Below are positions 11,292 through 23,000 of a DNA stretch of 64,000 nucleotides, piece after piece (position 1 is the first letter of the stretch; every line of letters begins with the position of its first letter). The DNA is taken from contig OX637293.1 in NCBI GenBank assembly GCA_951799445.1, forward strand, positions 20,398,001 through 20,462,000, read 5' to 3'. The notes under the pieces were generated by a model that saw nothing but the letters and a program-made list of their open reading frames with translations, did not search any database and was not told where the DNA came from. Origin of the DNA: Pseudisothecium myosuroides. Taxonomy: Eukaryota; Streptophyta; Bryopsida; Hypnales; Lembophyllaceae. The translations under genes and the position numbers were made by a program.

Positions 11292-14200
11292 AACTAAATT
11301 CACTCCCAAAGATCTAGGGAAGAATTTTTCCAATTTCCAAGGGGACATGGTGTAGATTGGTTAACAATGCTATGCCCATGGATGGTTCTACACATGAGAT
11401 TCACTTCTAGACTAGCAATTGGTATGGATTAGACAAAATTATTATCAAATGTTTGGACTTTATAAGTTTTGAACATTGCCCAAAGAAGGAAAGCCTAGTT
11501 TCAAAGGCTTGTAAGTCAAAATAATGTGCTTGAATTGTATGCCTTTCAACTTTTGGGATCATGCTAACAAGCTTGTTGAAAGTATGTACAAAAACCTATA
11601 GCCCAATTAGACCTATCTATCATGGTTACTCAAAATTGCCTATAACTCAAAAAAAAAAGTCCCTTTGAGGCATAACTTTGAATTGCAACTTAGATTGGTC
11701 TAAAATTTTCTAAGTATCAAGCTAGTAGGGAAATGCACCTCTGATAAAAAATTTACAAAAATCCAACAATATTGCCCTGGGAAGGCATGCCCCAAAGTAA
11801 CAAAATGGCTTGAAATCATGCCTCAAGGCTTTAAGAGTTAAAGACATTTTAGTCCCAAAGTAGCATTCAGAAGGTTAAATATTATTGTTTTGGATTAATT
11901 ATATAAAAACTGACCTCAATAATTGAGGATCCTGTAACTTGCACAAGGTCAAAACAGGCTGCACATGGATTGTACATTTTCACAAATCTGTTCATTAGAC
12001 ATGATTTTGTTTATTTTTTATTTTGAAACACATGACAAATTCCATTGATAGGGGAAGAAGTACAACCTAACATTCAGTAGCATTATGTAGTACTAGCATT
12101 GGCTCTACAATGTTGGGTGTGGAATATTCTACACCCAATAGCCTCTCCATCCTCCACCTGTCAATAGTTACTGATGAAAGACTGTTGGATGTGGAATATT
12201 CCACACCCAATACTATAGAGCCAAGGGAGTGTTACATAATACTATTGAATGTTATGAAGCACACCAGTAGAACCAACTCCTGACAATTTTTTTTAAAGAT
12301 TTTCAGATAGCATACTATCAATCAAACAAAGCAAGCACAATTCAAACAGCAGGTGATCAAAACCCAACAGAAGACTACAGAGCTCAAGGCAATTAGTTGA
12401 ATAGCCCCACCTTGGGCATAGCTAACTTCCATTGTATCAATGATAGAGTTTTCTCTCCAAAGAAGCCAATCCATAAATTAGATCATTTTTAGCAAAGTCT
12501 ATTTGTGATAGGTCTTGTCTTTTTAGGGATAAAGTAAGTTGTGCTCAAAAAGTTGCACAAAGGGAGTCTTTCAATTGTACAAATGGAGTGTTGTAAGCTC
12601 AAGAAAGCATACTCTTCAAAGAACACATGCAATGGATTTTCTTTTACCTACATTCAAACACTTTTGACGGTAAAAAATCCTAATCTCATGGTTCATTACA
12701 AGCAATTAATTCACATTAATACTACATTGTTCAAACAAATGCTTCAATTATAAACTCTATGTTTAATTTATTGAGCCACAATTTGAAAAGGAATGAATTG
12801 TACACTTACAAAAGGATTGTATTCATACTTTCATTTCCTCATAGACTACATCCAAGGCATTCTTGGCAACATTCTCCTTTCAAATAAAATGTTTTCTCAT
12901 TATAAATGAGATAGCAAATGGATTATACAAACATAGTTGACTAGAATTGAAAAATTCAAACATGCTTGTCTTATATCACACTACAATTTTTTTTCTTGAT
13001 CTACACATGAAGAGTTAATCATATTGAAAGACTTCAACCTTTGAATATGCCCAACCTTTTTTTTTTTTTATCAATTACTCATGTGAAGAAACAAACTAAT
13101 CATTCCATAAATTAAAAAAGACTAGAAATTAAGGCAGACAAGCCCATTATCACCTTGATTAGCAATCTAAATATCTTGGGACCAACTCCAAGAAGGGCAC
13201 ATACTTTTCAAAGGTATATTCTTGTTTCACAAATCAAATCCAAATGGAATTATAATTTTCCAATTAAACTTGCAATCACTCTACTCCACTCTATGAGTGG
13301 TTTAGAGATAGTCTTTGAAATTACAAAACCACTAATAGAATGGAGTTGTAAACATCCTACAAACAACCTATAGATGTCATTCCATGTATCTAATGGTACT
13401 TAAATGTTCACCATTAAAGGATTGACACATTACTTCTTGTTGGCATTAGTGGAGTGATTTTGTCAAAATATGAATAGATTTAGATGAGTTTTTGGACTAA
13501 ATTGGGGCTAAAAATAAGATGACAAAATTAGACAACTAACAAAAATGGACTAGCCTACCTTATATTCTTTTTATTTCTCTTAATTTGACACTGAACACTA
13601 CCTCCCTTTCATCTTTGATCTCATGTCAATTTTCCACCTCTACTTCACCGACTCTCTAAATAATATGCATGAAATAAATATTTGAGTTCAACCATGGTTG
13701 TTTTGACATTGTTCAATAAATTAAATTGCAGTAACTAAATCTAAAACTTCCATGCAATCTCTAATACCAACCAATCTTGCCAAATGAATTGCAATAGAAA
13801 TGACAACTTTTACATTCAACCAAAACTTTCACCAAGGTAAGCACACCCAATTGTGACACTTTCAACTCTTCAACACCTAATAAAGGAAACTGAATGGACA
13901 CTTCTATAATTCAAAACCACCATAACTATTCAAGAGCAAACAATGAGGTGAGTAGTTTTTTGAAGCAAGAGAGTTGACCAATGAGATAGAGGGACCACAA
14001 AAAGCAACAGATTTAGGCGACTAAGAAAGAAAGAACCAATAAATTCCTGAACCCCACATTCAAATATCTACAAGCACTGATCATGTGCCGCACCTCCCAA
14101 CACCTTCAATACATATTTCACTGCATTTACTCTCCAAGATGCACACCCAAAAACGTTGTAGAACGGAAATCAAAGGGAAGTCACGGCATTCTATATTTAT

Positions 14201-14719
14201 TTGCCTTGATCTCAAACACTCACAATATTCAACCAACCCTGAATTGTACCTTCAAGACCTCTCAATAGCCTTGAAGCAATGGTCACAACCTGCATTATCT
14301 TCTCATGCACCCTAACAGCCCTTCCTAAATCTTGCAACAATGCGCCTTGCACTGCACCATTGAACCATAAAACCCTAATCCACTTGAAGACAAAGAACAT
14401 GGAATCAGATCTAAGATCCGAAAACACAGGAGTTTTTGCATAACAGCATGCTCGCAAAGCGCGTTTTGCAGAACCTTAAACTTGATGGATGTAAAATCAG
14501 TATAATTTGGTCAACGATACAGGGCAAATAATGAATACATCTCAGAAGAATCACGATAAATCTTAGATGTTGGCAAGTATCAAGCGTCTATTCTTTCTAA
14601 CCCTTAGTTTATGCTTACTATCAAACACAGGTAGGAAGCTTGTGAAGCAGATGGAGATAAAGGGAGGAAGCGATTCAACAGAAAAAAAAATCAGACTGCA
14701 CAGAAGGCGGTGACTAAAC
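11292..14719. other. non-coding spacer
   Basis: AT-rich and lacking coding character, apart from the MITE at 12067-12255. The part near 12010-12060 has A/T-rich sequence resembling a LINE 3' end. Bases 14080-14700 are probably the 3' flank or UTR of the minus-strand gene ending at 14720. Confidence 0.5.
12067..12255. mobile_element. palindromic MITE (GGCTCTACAATGTTGGG family), copy 2
   Basis: Outer arms AACATTCAGTAGCATTATGT and ATAATACTATTGAATGTTAT, inner arms TTGGCTCTACAATGTTGGG and CACCCAATACTATAGAGCCAA. Nearly full-length hairpin potential, same design as 5945-6129. Confidence 0.7.
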
Positions 14720-16054
14720 TTAGAGCAAGGCTTCTGTGAGGGTCGGGCCTTTGGGCTCCTCATCACCATCATCGTCAGCCACAGCAGAAGGTTCAGGGAT
14801 ACCACCCACAGGCTCCAGAGGATCGCCTTTCAAACAGCCCTCCTCCCCAAATTTGGGTTCCACGTCTATGCCGCCTACCAACTTATCTTCTTTCGGTTCT
14901 CCTACAGGATCAACTACAGCATCTTTCCCATCCTCCAGCAGCCCTCCAGCGTGCGGTTCAACACAGCTATCAGCCTACAACCAGTAAAAGATATTACAGT
15001 ATCAATTACAGCACCAGACCAGATTTGGGCACAAAAGAAAATGTATTGGATAAGAACTTTATGAGACGACAAGATGCAACTCAGGTACCCACACCTAAAA
15101 TTGACACTGAATGCACTGAGCATAGTTGCTGTTGGTCAGACTATTGTATTTTCTTACTAGAAAACCAAAGAGGATTCCAAAGCACCAAAGAAAGTTATTT
15201 TGATAGTACATGCGAAAATGATAAGGGTTCAAAGTTTTACTGTAGATGACCTAAAATCAGCATGAAATTTGATACTAAGGTGGTATTGCTAATGAGTTTG
15301 GTTTCATCCAGAAGGTTGAGGATTACCGGTTTTGCTCCAGCCGATTCAATTGCGGTATCCTTCAAATCTCCATCTGTAATACAACCTCCAATGTCCTCAG
15401 CCTTGCTTTTCATGTTCACCTTAAGGCCATCAGCAGCCGCCTGAGCTGTTTCAGCTGCTATCCGAAATGCCTCCTGATAAGGCAAGTTGATAAGATGAAG
15501 TAATATTTCAAGTCAGAAAAGTAATTGACTCCAAGGACAAGGTCATCTACCCAGTAACAGATTTTAGAACATCGAAATAAGCAAGAATTGACTCTAGATT
15601 GAATAGATTTGGATGCACATATAAGGCTATTGTGAACCATACGCTAAGGGCTTACTTCTTCATGGATTCTGCATTCCTCACAAATCTTCTTTAAAAAATC
15701 CTTATACTCTTGCATCATACTCTGAAACAAATGATACCAAACCATGAGATATACATCTGTTTATCAGCCTCCACTACTCGCGACTCTTCGTGTCCTAGTA
15801 TAATCACGAAAAGCAACATCCCAGATGAAGGGAAACGACGGGTGAAGATTCACCCTAAGATGTTGCCGTTTATAAAATTGACCCACCAAAACGGTGAAGG
15901 TAATGTACTACACAAATTCACAAGTATCACGAGCAAACGAAGAAGGCCAATATACCTGGATCCCTTCAAAAGGTAGTGCACAATCTTCAAGACCAGCATC
16001 TTCCAGCTTAGGAGGCAGGCTGGACAGAAAACCACTATTGCCCTGAAACTCCAT
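14720..16054 (-). CDS. plant-conserved acidic protein of unknown function with C-terminal GPTLTEALL
   Basis: Four exons, minus strand: 16054-15956, 15721-15656, 15473-15327, 14974-14720, all joined in phase 0, giving 188 codons plus TAA. The N terminus carries LPPKLEDAGLEDCALPFEGIQ-type sequence (residues 13-33). A short charged exon follows (YKDFLKKICEEC), then an EAFRIAAETAQAA helix. The acidic C-terminal exon holds DSCVEPHAGG and DDDGDEEPKGPTLTEALL before the stop. I recognise this as a small plant protein family with an LEDAGLEDCALP start and a GPTLTE end, but I cannot name a function. The donor of exon 3 (CCG|GTAATC at 15327) is the weakest junction; a later GTATCA donor in the same phase would add residues. 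The start Met is preceded by a possible acceptor (GTGCAG), so a 5' UTR intron may exist. Confidence 0.75.
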
Positions 16055-16432
16055 GTCTGCACCATTTTAAAAAGAAGCAGTTAGCAAATTCACTTCGCAG
16101 GAAGAACAAGTGCAAGGTTCACGTAATGACAAGGTAGAAGACACAAAAAACGATGGAGACCCATCAATAGTGATCTCCAACCTCCCGCTTCGGATGCTTG
16201 CATTAAAAAATTGGGCATAGTGGGATAATGTTGATCTCAAAAGAGTTTGATTATTCAACTCAAGGTGATCTCTCAACCGCACAGTAAATCTCCCAAAAAA
16301 TCACACGCCTACATATTGGTAAAGCGCTTCAAAATGGACACACAAGAGTATCCTCCACCTTAAACAACAGAAATTACGAAACCCTAAACCGAAGCTCAAC
16401 CCAAGCCGCTACAAGCAATACAAGAAAATCAC

Positions 16433-17010
16433 AACTTCATATGTAATACTCCTTTCTCTTCTCTTATAAAACGAATAGAGGTTCATTCCACTGAAATGGC
16501 AGTATCCAATACCACCCGCCCCAAAGAAAACCTGCTTTACATATCACAAGCACATCAAAACTTCATATAATGTTCCTTTCTCTTCTCATAAAACAAATGG
16601 AGGCTTACTCCACTGAAATGGCAGTATCCAAAACCACCCGCCCCAAAGAAAACCTGCTTTATCTATCACAAGAACATGAAAACTTCATATAACGGTCCTT
16701 CTCTTCTCTTATAAAACGAATGGAGGTTCATTCCACAGAAATGGCAGCAACCGAAACCGACCGCCCCAAAGAAAACCTGCTTGACTCCATCACAAGATCA
16801 TAAAACTTATATAATGGTCTTTCTCTTCTCCCATAAAACAAATGGAGGCTTGTTCCACTGACATAAAAAACCAACCGCCCCAAAGAAAACCTGCTTTACC
16901 TATCACAAGAACATCAAGACTTCATACAACGGCCCTTTCTCTTCTCTCATTAAATAAACGGAGGCTTATTCCACTGAAACGAAAAACCACCCGCACCAAA
17001 GAAACCATCC
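16433..17010. repeat. minisatellite, five imperfect units of about 110-120 bp
   Basis: Each unit contains TTTCTCTTCTC, ATAAAAC-AATGGAGG, TTCCACTGA, and CCGCCCCAAAGAAAACCTGC followed by TATCACAAGA. The array lies between the bL31 stop codon (17046) and the next minus-strand gene (16054), so it would be in a 3' UTR, a promoter, or both. Confidence 0.85.
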
Positions 17011-17045
17011 CCGAGAATGAAGAAGACGAGGAACTGCAGACCTAC

Positions 17046-17297
17046 CTACGAAGGCGGCGAGGTCGACTGCTCCGCGGCGTTCGGCGTGGGCGTGGGTGTG
17101 GGTGTGGCCTTGGGGGCAAACTCGAAGCGTCTCCTGAACCTGGCGAGCGTGCCGACGGTCTCCGATTGCTTTCCTGGGTCTCGTACGTACGAGGGTCGGT
17201 CAAGCTTGAACGCTTTGGCAGCCAAGACGCGCACCAGTCGGCCGTGCGGGGAGATGATGCGGATCCACTGCAGCGCTGGGTGGACTCCCTTCTTCAT
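17046..17297 (-). CDS. bL31-family ribosomal protein, plant nuclear-encoded (probably organellar)
   Basis: Single uninterrupted frame of 83 codons starting MKKGVHPALQWIRII, the typical bL31 opening (MKKGxHP). It continues to a G-K-Q-x-x-x-T-V-G-x-x-x-R-F-R-R-RF segment, which corresponds to the conserved end of bacterial bL31. The zinc-binding cysteines of C+ bL31 proteins are absent, as in the plant proteins annotated ribosomal protein L31. The C terminus is a Thr-Pro run (TPTPTPTP) encoded by a GTGGGY hexanucleotide repeat at about 17087-17112, then a Ser/Pro tail. No separate targeting presequence is visible. An acceptor-like TTATTAG just upstream (about 17330 on this strand) suggests a 5' UTR intron. 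The next minus-strand gene starts about 1 kb downstream, so they may be separate transcripts or share one. Family call is good; compartment is inferred. Confidence 0.8.
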   Translation of the reverse strand: MKKGVHPALQWIRIISPHGRLVRVLAAKAFKLDRPSYVRDPGKQSETVGTLARFRRRFEFAPKATPTPTPTPNAAEQSTSPPS

Positions 17298-17549
17298 CGC
17301 CTTGCTTCAGTTCCCCTGGCGAAACAACTCTAATAAGGTAAGCAAGTTCCCCCGAGGAAGACGATGCAAGCTCCTAAGAGACGGTTCGCGTTGCCAGGAC
17401 ACGGGGCTCCCAAGCGTCGCAAGACGAGAGGAGAGGGAGGGGAGATTTTCTGGGGGTTTTAGGGTTTAGGGCTCCTGAGTGCCTGCAAGCGTTTTGGATG
17501 GAATTCGTTCCTTCATGATTCACCCTCCAAGGCGGAATCGGAAAACAAG

Positions 17550-18690
17550 TTAATTTCAAGTTTTCCGGAATCGAAATTGCTTTTGCTGATACCATGGTGC
17601 TTACACTTTCATGTGAGTCGGGAGGAACTACATTTTACAAGTAGTTTTGTCTTGTAAATAGGAAGAAACTACATTCTATGGGAGGCAATCCATTCCTAAC
17701 CACTTAAAAAGTTTGATGAATCTGTAGGGCAGCTGTCCTGATTGGGAAAATTTTCAGTTGTGTAGCAATAGGTTGTGGAAGGTTTTCATAATTTCCAAGA
17801 TTTTTTTTCCGCAAAATATAGTTATTGTGAATTTTTCAGAGGAAGATTCTATTGCTCCCATATTGGTGATATAGGGCTTGCTATTTCCAACCAAGGGCTA
17901 AAAACAAAATCGACCAAGGGGTGGTTTCAATATTGAAAGTCTTGTAGCCAATCAAAATGTGCCACAACTGCCCTAGGAACCATGCCATAATTAATCATTC
18001 TTCATTTCGTCCTTCACAAAAAGAGAACAGCCTATATAGCGAGAAAGGGGCAGTGATTAGGAATGGATTGCCTCCCATAGATGTAGCTTTGTCTTGTGGT
18101 CAAACTAAGGGCAATCTCAAAGTTCATGTCTAATATTAAAATTATTTTTTTAAAGTCATAAACTTGCTCCCTACACTTTTCAAGTACTTCTCCCTATAAT
18201 CATATTGCCACAAACTATTATAATTTCCCTTTACAAATATTGTTTACTTCCTTGTGGAGTTCCAAAAAACGTTTTGTCTCTCCTACAAAGTTTGGCCAAT
18301 AGTCCAGCACATGGAAGGCTAGAATCATAAATTTCCAAGTTTGAAGTTTTCTGGAGTTGGAATTGCTTTTGTTGACTTCCATGATGCTTACATTTCTATG
18401 TGAATAGGGAATAACTACATTTTATGAGTAGATTTTACTTGTGATTTAGTTAGAAATTACATTCTAGGAGTAACTTTGTCTTCATGTCAAACTAAAAGCA
18501 ACCAAAAAATTTAAGATCAATAGTAAAATTAGTTTTTTAAAATAGAAATTTATTCCACCTATTTTTTATGGGCCTCTTTCTATAATCTTATTGGCAAACT
18601 ATTCCAATTTTTCCCCTTGCAATTTCTATATAGTATTCTAGAAAAAAATTGTCATATCTGCAAAGTTTGACCAATTTTGGCACATGCAAG
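17550..18690. repeat. diverged tandem duplication (two units of about 360 bp without the MITE)
   Basis: Unit 1 (about 17550-18325, including the inserted MITE) and unit 2 (about 18335-18690) share ordered blocks. They are AATTGCTTTTG-TGA near 17575/18360, ACTACATTTTA near 17630/18415, TTTGTCTT-GTCAAACTAA near 18090/18475, and AAAGTTTG-CCAAT near 18287/18660. Confidence 0.7.
17680..18076 (+). mobile_element. 397 bp MITE with GGAGGCAATCCATTCCTA ends, copy 2
   Basis: Ends GGGAGGCAATCCATTCCTAA and, at the right, TTAGGAATGGATTGCCTCCC. It interrupts the first unit of a diverged tandem duplication; the second unit (near 18449) lacks it, providing an empty-site comparison. Lies about 380 bp upstream of the bL31 start codon. 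Confidence 0.8.
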
Positions 18691-18868
18691 TTTGCCCGAA
18701 AGGTATCTCCATCCATGCCCTCAAAGGATTTGACACACACCAAACGTGGATTGTAAGTGCTCTAGGTCCTTTCAAATATTCTTTTGCTCTTCAATCCCAA
18801 TGTTCCAAGCAATGGCCGTTCAAGTCACTATTTATGTAAGTTCAATGACTTTATCCTTTATTCTACTT

Positions 18869-18992
18869 CACTAGTACAAATCTACCATAGATTGAAATGA
18901 TTTTGTAATGAATTTGTGTTCAAGGCTACACAAATTGCATTGCAACTGATTAACACAAAACCATTTCAAACCATAGTAGATTTGTACTAGTG
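18869..18992. mobile_element. short foldback MITE, 124 bp (CACTAGTACAAATCTAC ends)
   Basis: Starts CACTAGTACAAATCTACCAT and ends ATAGTAGATTTGTACTAGTG, an almost perfect TIR of about 22 bp; interior AAATGATTTTGT and ACAAAACCATTT also pair. No clear target duplication. Confidence 0.65.
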
Positions 18993-20046
18993 CGTGATGA
19001 TTGGTCACTTTGACTATTTACAAAATACATCAAGCAAGGGTGGGAGGGATGGGAGAGACAAGCAGTTTGAGGACACTTCAAACATAGATGTCAAATTTGA
19101 GTGTGCCAAGTTTGGCAAGCAAGAGTGGAGATGTAACAGTTGAGTTCTTTTAGGGAGTTTTGCTCTAACAACAATGAAGTAAAAAAGCAAGAAAGATAAG
19201 GAAATTGACTTTCTACATTTGGGCATGCTCTGGACATGTTTTGGGTATGCTGTGTCGTACACAAAAGATGACATAGCAATGGAGATGCAAGTGAGTGGTA
19301 ACAAGAACTAGAAGTCCATGAAATGAGTATGGTACGTAAGAATTGTATTTCAAGTGTCTTACATAATTAGATTGTTATAGTTCCAGATCAAAAATAAAAG
19401 AGGCAATATAAAACAGAAGTGATTAAAAATCAAAGTAAATTTAACAGCTTAAACACTAGTTACATTGGAGTGACGAATCATTCAGGGCACGAAGAGAATG
19501 TTACAGTATGCGACATCTGATGTCTAAGTCTAACTGAACATTTAACAAGACGATCATAAAGACTAAAAACTCATCACAAGTGTGATCATGCAAGGGTTAC
19601 CAAATTAGAGAACAGTGCTGCACGTAAGGCAGTCAACACAACAAATATGGACAAGAAAATTACAGAATACTGACAAATATTTACAAATGGCATGTCCTGT
19701 CACAGATAAAGCGTCAAGTTTGATTGTTGCTTGCAAACTTAATAGGCCTGAGTGTTTTTCCAAAGTGAATTAATATCCCAATTACACTCGGCGGCCAGAA
19801 TAAATGAGTATGAATACATAAGCCGCCCCCCTCCCCCACTAACAAGAATGATCGTCTTCAGAATGGTGAACCCGAGCGACGTGAGAGAATGCCCCTGAAG
19901 TTCATGGCTGCAATTGCTACCTAGCCAAAGCTAGGCAACAACTAGATTAGACCAGTGAACTAAGGTCAAGTTCGGGTGTTCTCCCAAGTAATGCTTGCTG
20001 ATTGTGCAGCAAAAGGTCAGAGCAGAATGATAACACCATAACTGCG
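18993..20046. other. RAPTOR 3' flank and spacer
   Basis: No gene recognised. Bases from about 19350 to 20046 probably include the RAPTOR 3' UTR, because composition shifts toward that of the gene, but no unambiguous polyadenylation site was fixed. Confidence 0.5.
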
Positions 20047-23000
20047 TTAGCCACCTTGAACACTCTCCCCAGCATATATGGAAACCAATGAATCAACGGC
20101 TCCAGCAGCCAACAGCACCTTGTAAGGATGAAAAGCCAGAGCACTGACAGGGCCGATCCTTGGGCCTAAGAAGCGGTAATGGAAGCGAACTCTACTCAGC
20201 AACTCCCCACTTGTACTGTAAGTTTTTATCAGCTGATTTCCTGAGCCTGTCGCAATCACAGGTGCATGCCGGTGGACAGTGAGCGCTGTTAGATGACCCT
20301 TGAGAGCCTCTACCTCCAGGTAAGGTGCTGAGCTCCTTCTCATGTCCAGGAACTTGAGATCCCCAGCTGGCGAAGCAGAAATTATCTGCAAACAAGACAT
20401 CCCCGAAGGCATTGGAAACTTTACAAAAGAATCATCATTTTCCTCACCATGTATGACTAAAGAACATGCCATAGCAACTGCGAATTTTTCTGCAAATTTC
20501 TGGCATTAGAAATGACTAACAGTAACTCTTCCAAACAAATCTAAATGAGCTTATAATGCACCAGGCTTACAAGATAATTGTTGCGCAGTACAATCATAAT
20601 TGCCCTTGTAAGACTAAATTAACTATAACTTGGCGATAGCAGTAAATCAGCCCTCTTAGTTCCTGTGACAGTTTCTCTAAAACTTGTCTCCAGGCCTAAA
20701 GCACACTTGTGAAGCAAGATAACAGTCCAGGAAGCAATTAATTTTATGAAACAGAATTCAAATTCATGAGTCAAAACGAAGGGGAGTGGAAGGAAGCAGG
20801 AAAAACCTTTGTGAAATCTGTTCCGGGCTGGAAGTCGAGACCCACTACCCTCTGCGTATGAGGCTTCATTGCACACACAAGCCTGTGTACAACATGACCC
20901 ATTGATCAAGTCAGGTAATAAAAGCAATTATAGAACTCGAGAGAACTGCATACCACTCAAAATGCACTTCTGAGAAGTTAAAAGCTAGATTTACCACCAA
21001 AAAAACAAATCCATGGGATCATTCTATAAAAGAGGACAGCATCAATTCATCGGAAAAAGGAATAGCAGGATACACACTTCGTAATTTAGACTGATCCAAC
21101 CTATGTCAATGAAACCAGACAGAATGTAATTAGTTCTATGCCTCCAGATTGTGAAGGTCAAAGAACCTACATGTCTCTGGACCGAATATCATAAAGCCGC
21201 ACAGAACCGTCTCCACATCCAGCAACCACATGCGCATTGTGTGTTTGACAAGCCGCCTGCCAAGATATACAAGACGATACATTGAAACGATATTTAAGCA
21301 ATCGTTCCACGTAACCAGCCAACCACAATGAGACACGATAGGAATATTAACGAACAGTCATAACAGCTCTAATTATTAAAGACCAATGATATTGAACGCC
21401 TCCGAATTGGCTTCGACAGAGGCGTCTACACTTGGCCTCAATACCAAGAAAAGGTCCAAACAAGGAGAATTAGATAAGTATATCATAAACAAACAATTGA
21501 ATTGCAGGAGATCAGTTACGACAGCATTGTTGACTAGTGTTCAGGTAGTCTATAGGCTAAGAACCTAGAAACATAAACTCATCTTGCGAATACAAAGATT
21601 GTGGCAATTCAACGTGCCATAACTATAAACAATCAAAAACATGACGCAAATAATAAAAAGTCAGGTCCACGGACATACCACGGCAGACACACAACTATCT
21701 GAATGAGAGGATATGCTTGAGATGAGCTGCTCTCGATCAAGATCCCACACCATAATCCAAGAGATTTGACCTGATGCATACTACACAATCCAGCTGCAAT
21801 GTTACACGTATGGTCAACAGGAAATTGCAATGTACGAAACTCAACTGCTGAACCATGAGACTCACAACCAAACAACAATCTCGTCTGTTCGACAATATAT
21901 GAAGACGGAAAAGCTGCCTTACCAAATACCCTGACAATTGATGCCAGTCTACAACAGCACTGATGCTTCGAGAACCAGGCTTGTGGCCTTGAACAGACTG
22001 CCAAGAAGTTGCCAGGCGGTGATTGTCCGTTTGTGTGTAGTCCCTCCAAACCCGCACACTACCATCACCTGTCCCCCAAAGCGCAAAGGAGCGTAGTCAA
22101 TTTAAAATGTCCAAATGGACTGTTTTCCTTAAAAGGATTTTCGTCGGACTGTTCTTAACATAATTAAAGAAGAGTTTCAGCATTGAAAAATCTTTTGAAG
22201 TAACAACCAGTCCGGATAAGAGTAGAAGAGGAAGAGTAGGATATTGAGATACTTGACATGAAACCTACACTACTCAGTAACCCCAGTAACCAAGTGAAAG
22301 ATTTGAGTTAAGACCCTGCACATTCAAAAGCTATGAAAAACGCACTTGAGGCAACAAGGAGAAGACTATCGTCCAGTTCGTTGAGCAAACAGAGCTTGGA
22401 GACCCCCTTGTCAGGAGTGTTGTGGTTATCAAAGGTGTTCACAACTGCAGCATTTTCATAATCCCATATCCTGCAACCAGCATTCAGTTTAGTCAACTAT
22501 TGCTTTATTCTAAGTCCCTTATACTGCGGTAAAAGGAGAAAATAATTACTCAAAACCTAATCGAATTGATACCTGATGGTCTCTTTATCATCAGCAATAC
22601 AGATAAGGGGCTTAAATGGATGCAAAAGCACAGCTTTTGTTCCCATCTCAGACTCCAGCTCCCAACTTGCAATTTGGTCGCTGACCTTGCTCACAGCTGC
22701 AAAATTTGGATATACGCCACAAGAGTCAAACAACATGCTACAAAGCAGAGCTGTGCTCTTGTACATGAAAAGTATCTCACAAGTCATCCCTACAGAGCTC
22801 CAAGAAGTCAAAACGTATCTACACCTACCATTGTACGGAGTTTCGGAATGCAAAAGATGTGCAACAATAAATGCACAACGGAATACAAACGATTATCTCG
22901 AGTATTCGAAACATTGCAAGAATAATCACTCACTTAAACGCTGGCACATTGTAATCCCGCTGAGCGCCTCTCTTTCTCTTCTTTCGCGGCGAGCTAAATT

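Noticed and set aside
16433..17010. CRISPR-like array
   Set aside because: Units are about 110-120 bp with no short repeat and unique spacer alternation; it is a eukaryotic minisatellite.
16842..17469. Plus-strand frames of 163 and 150 codons
   Set aside because: They are antisense to the bL31 gene and the minisatellite; the minus strand carries the conserved protein.
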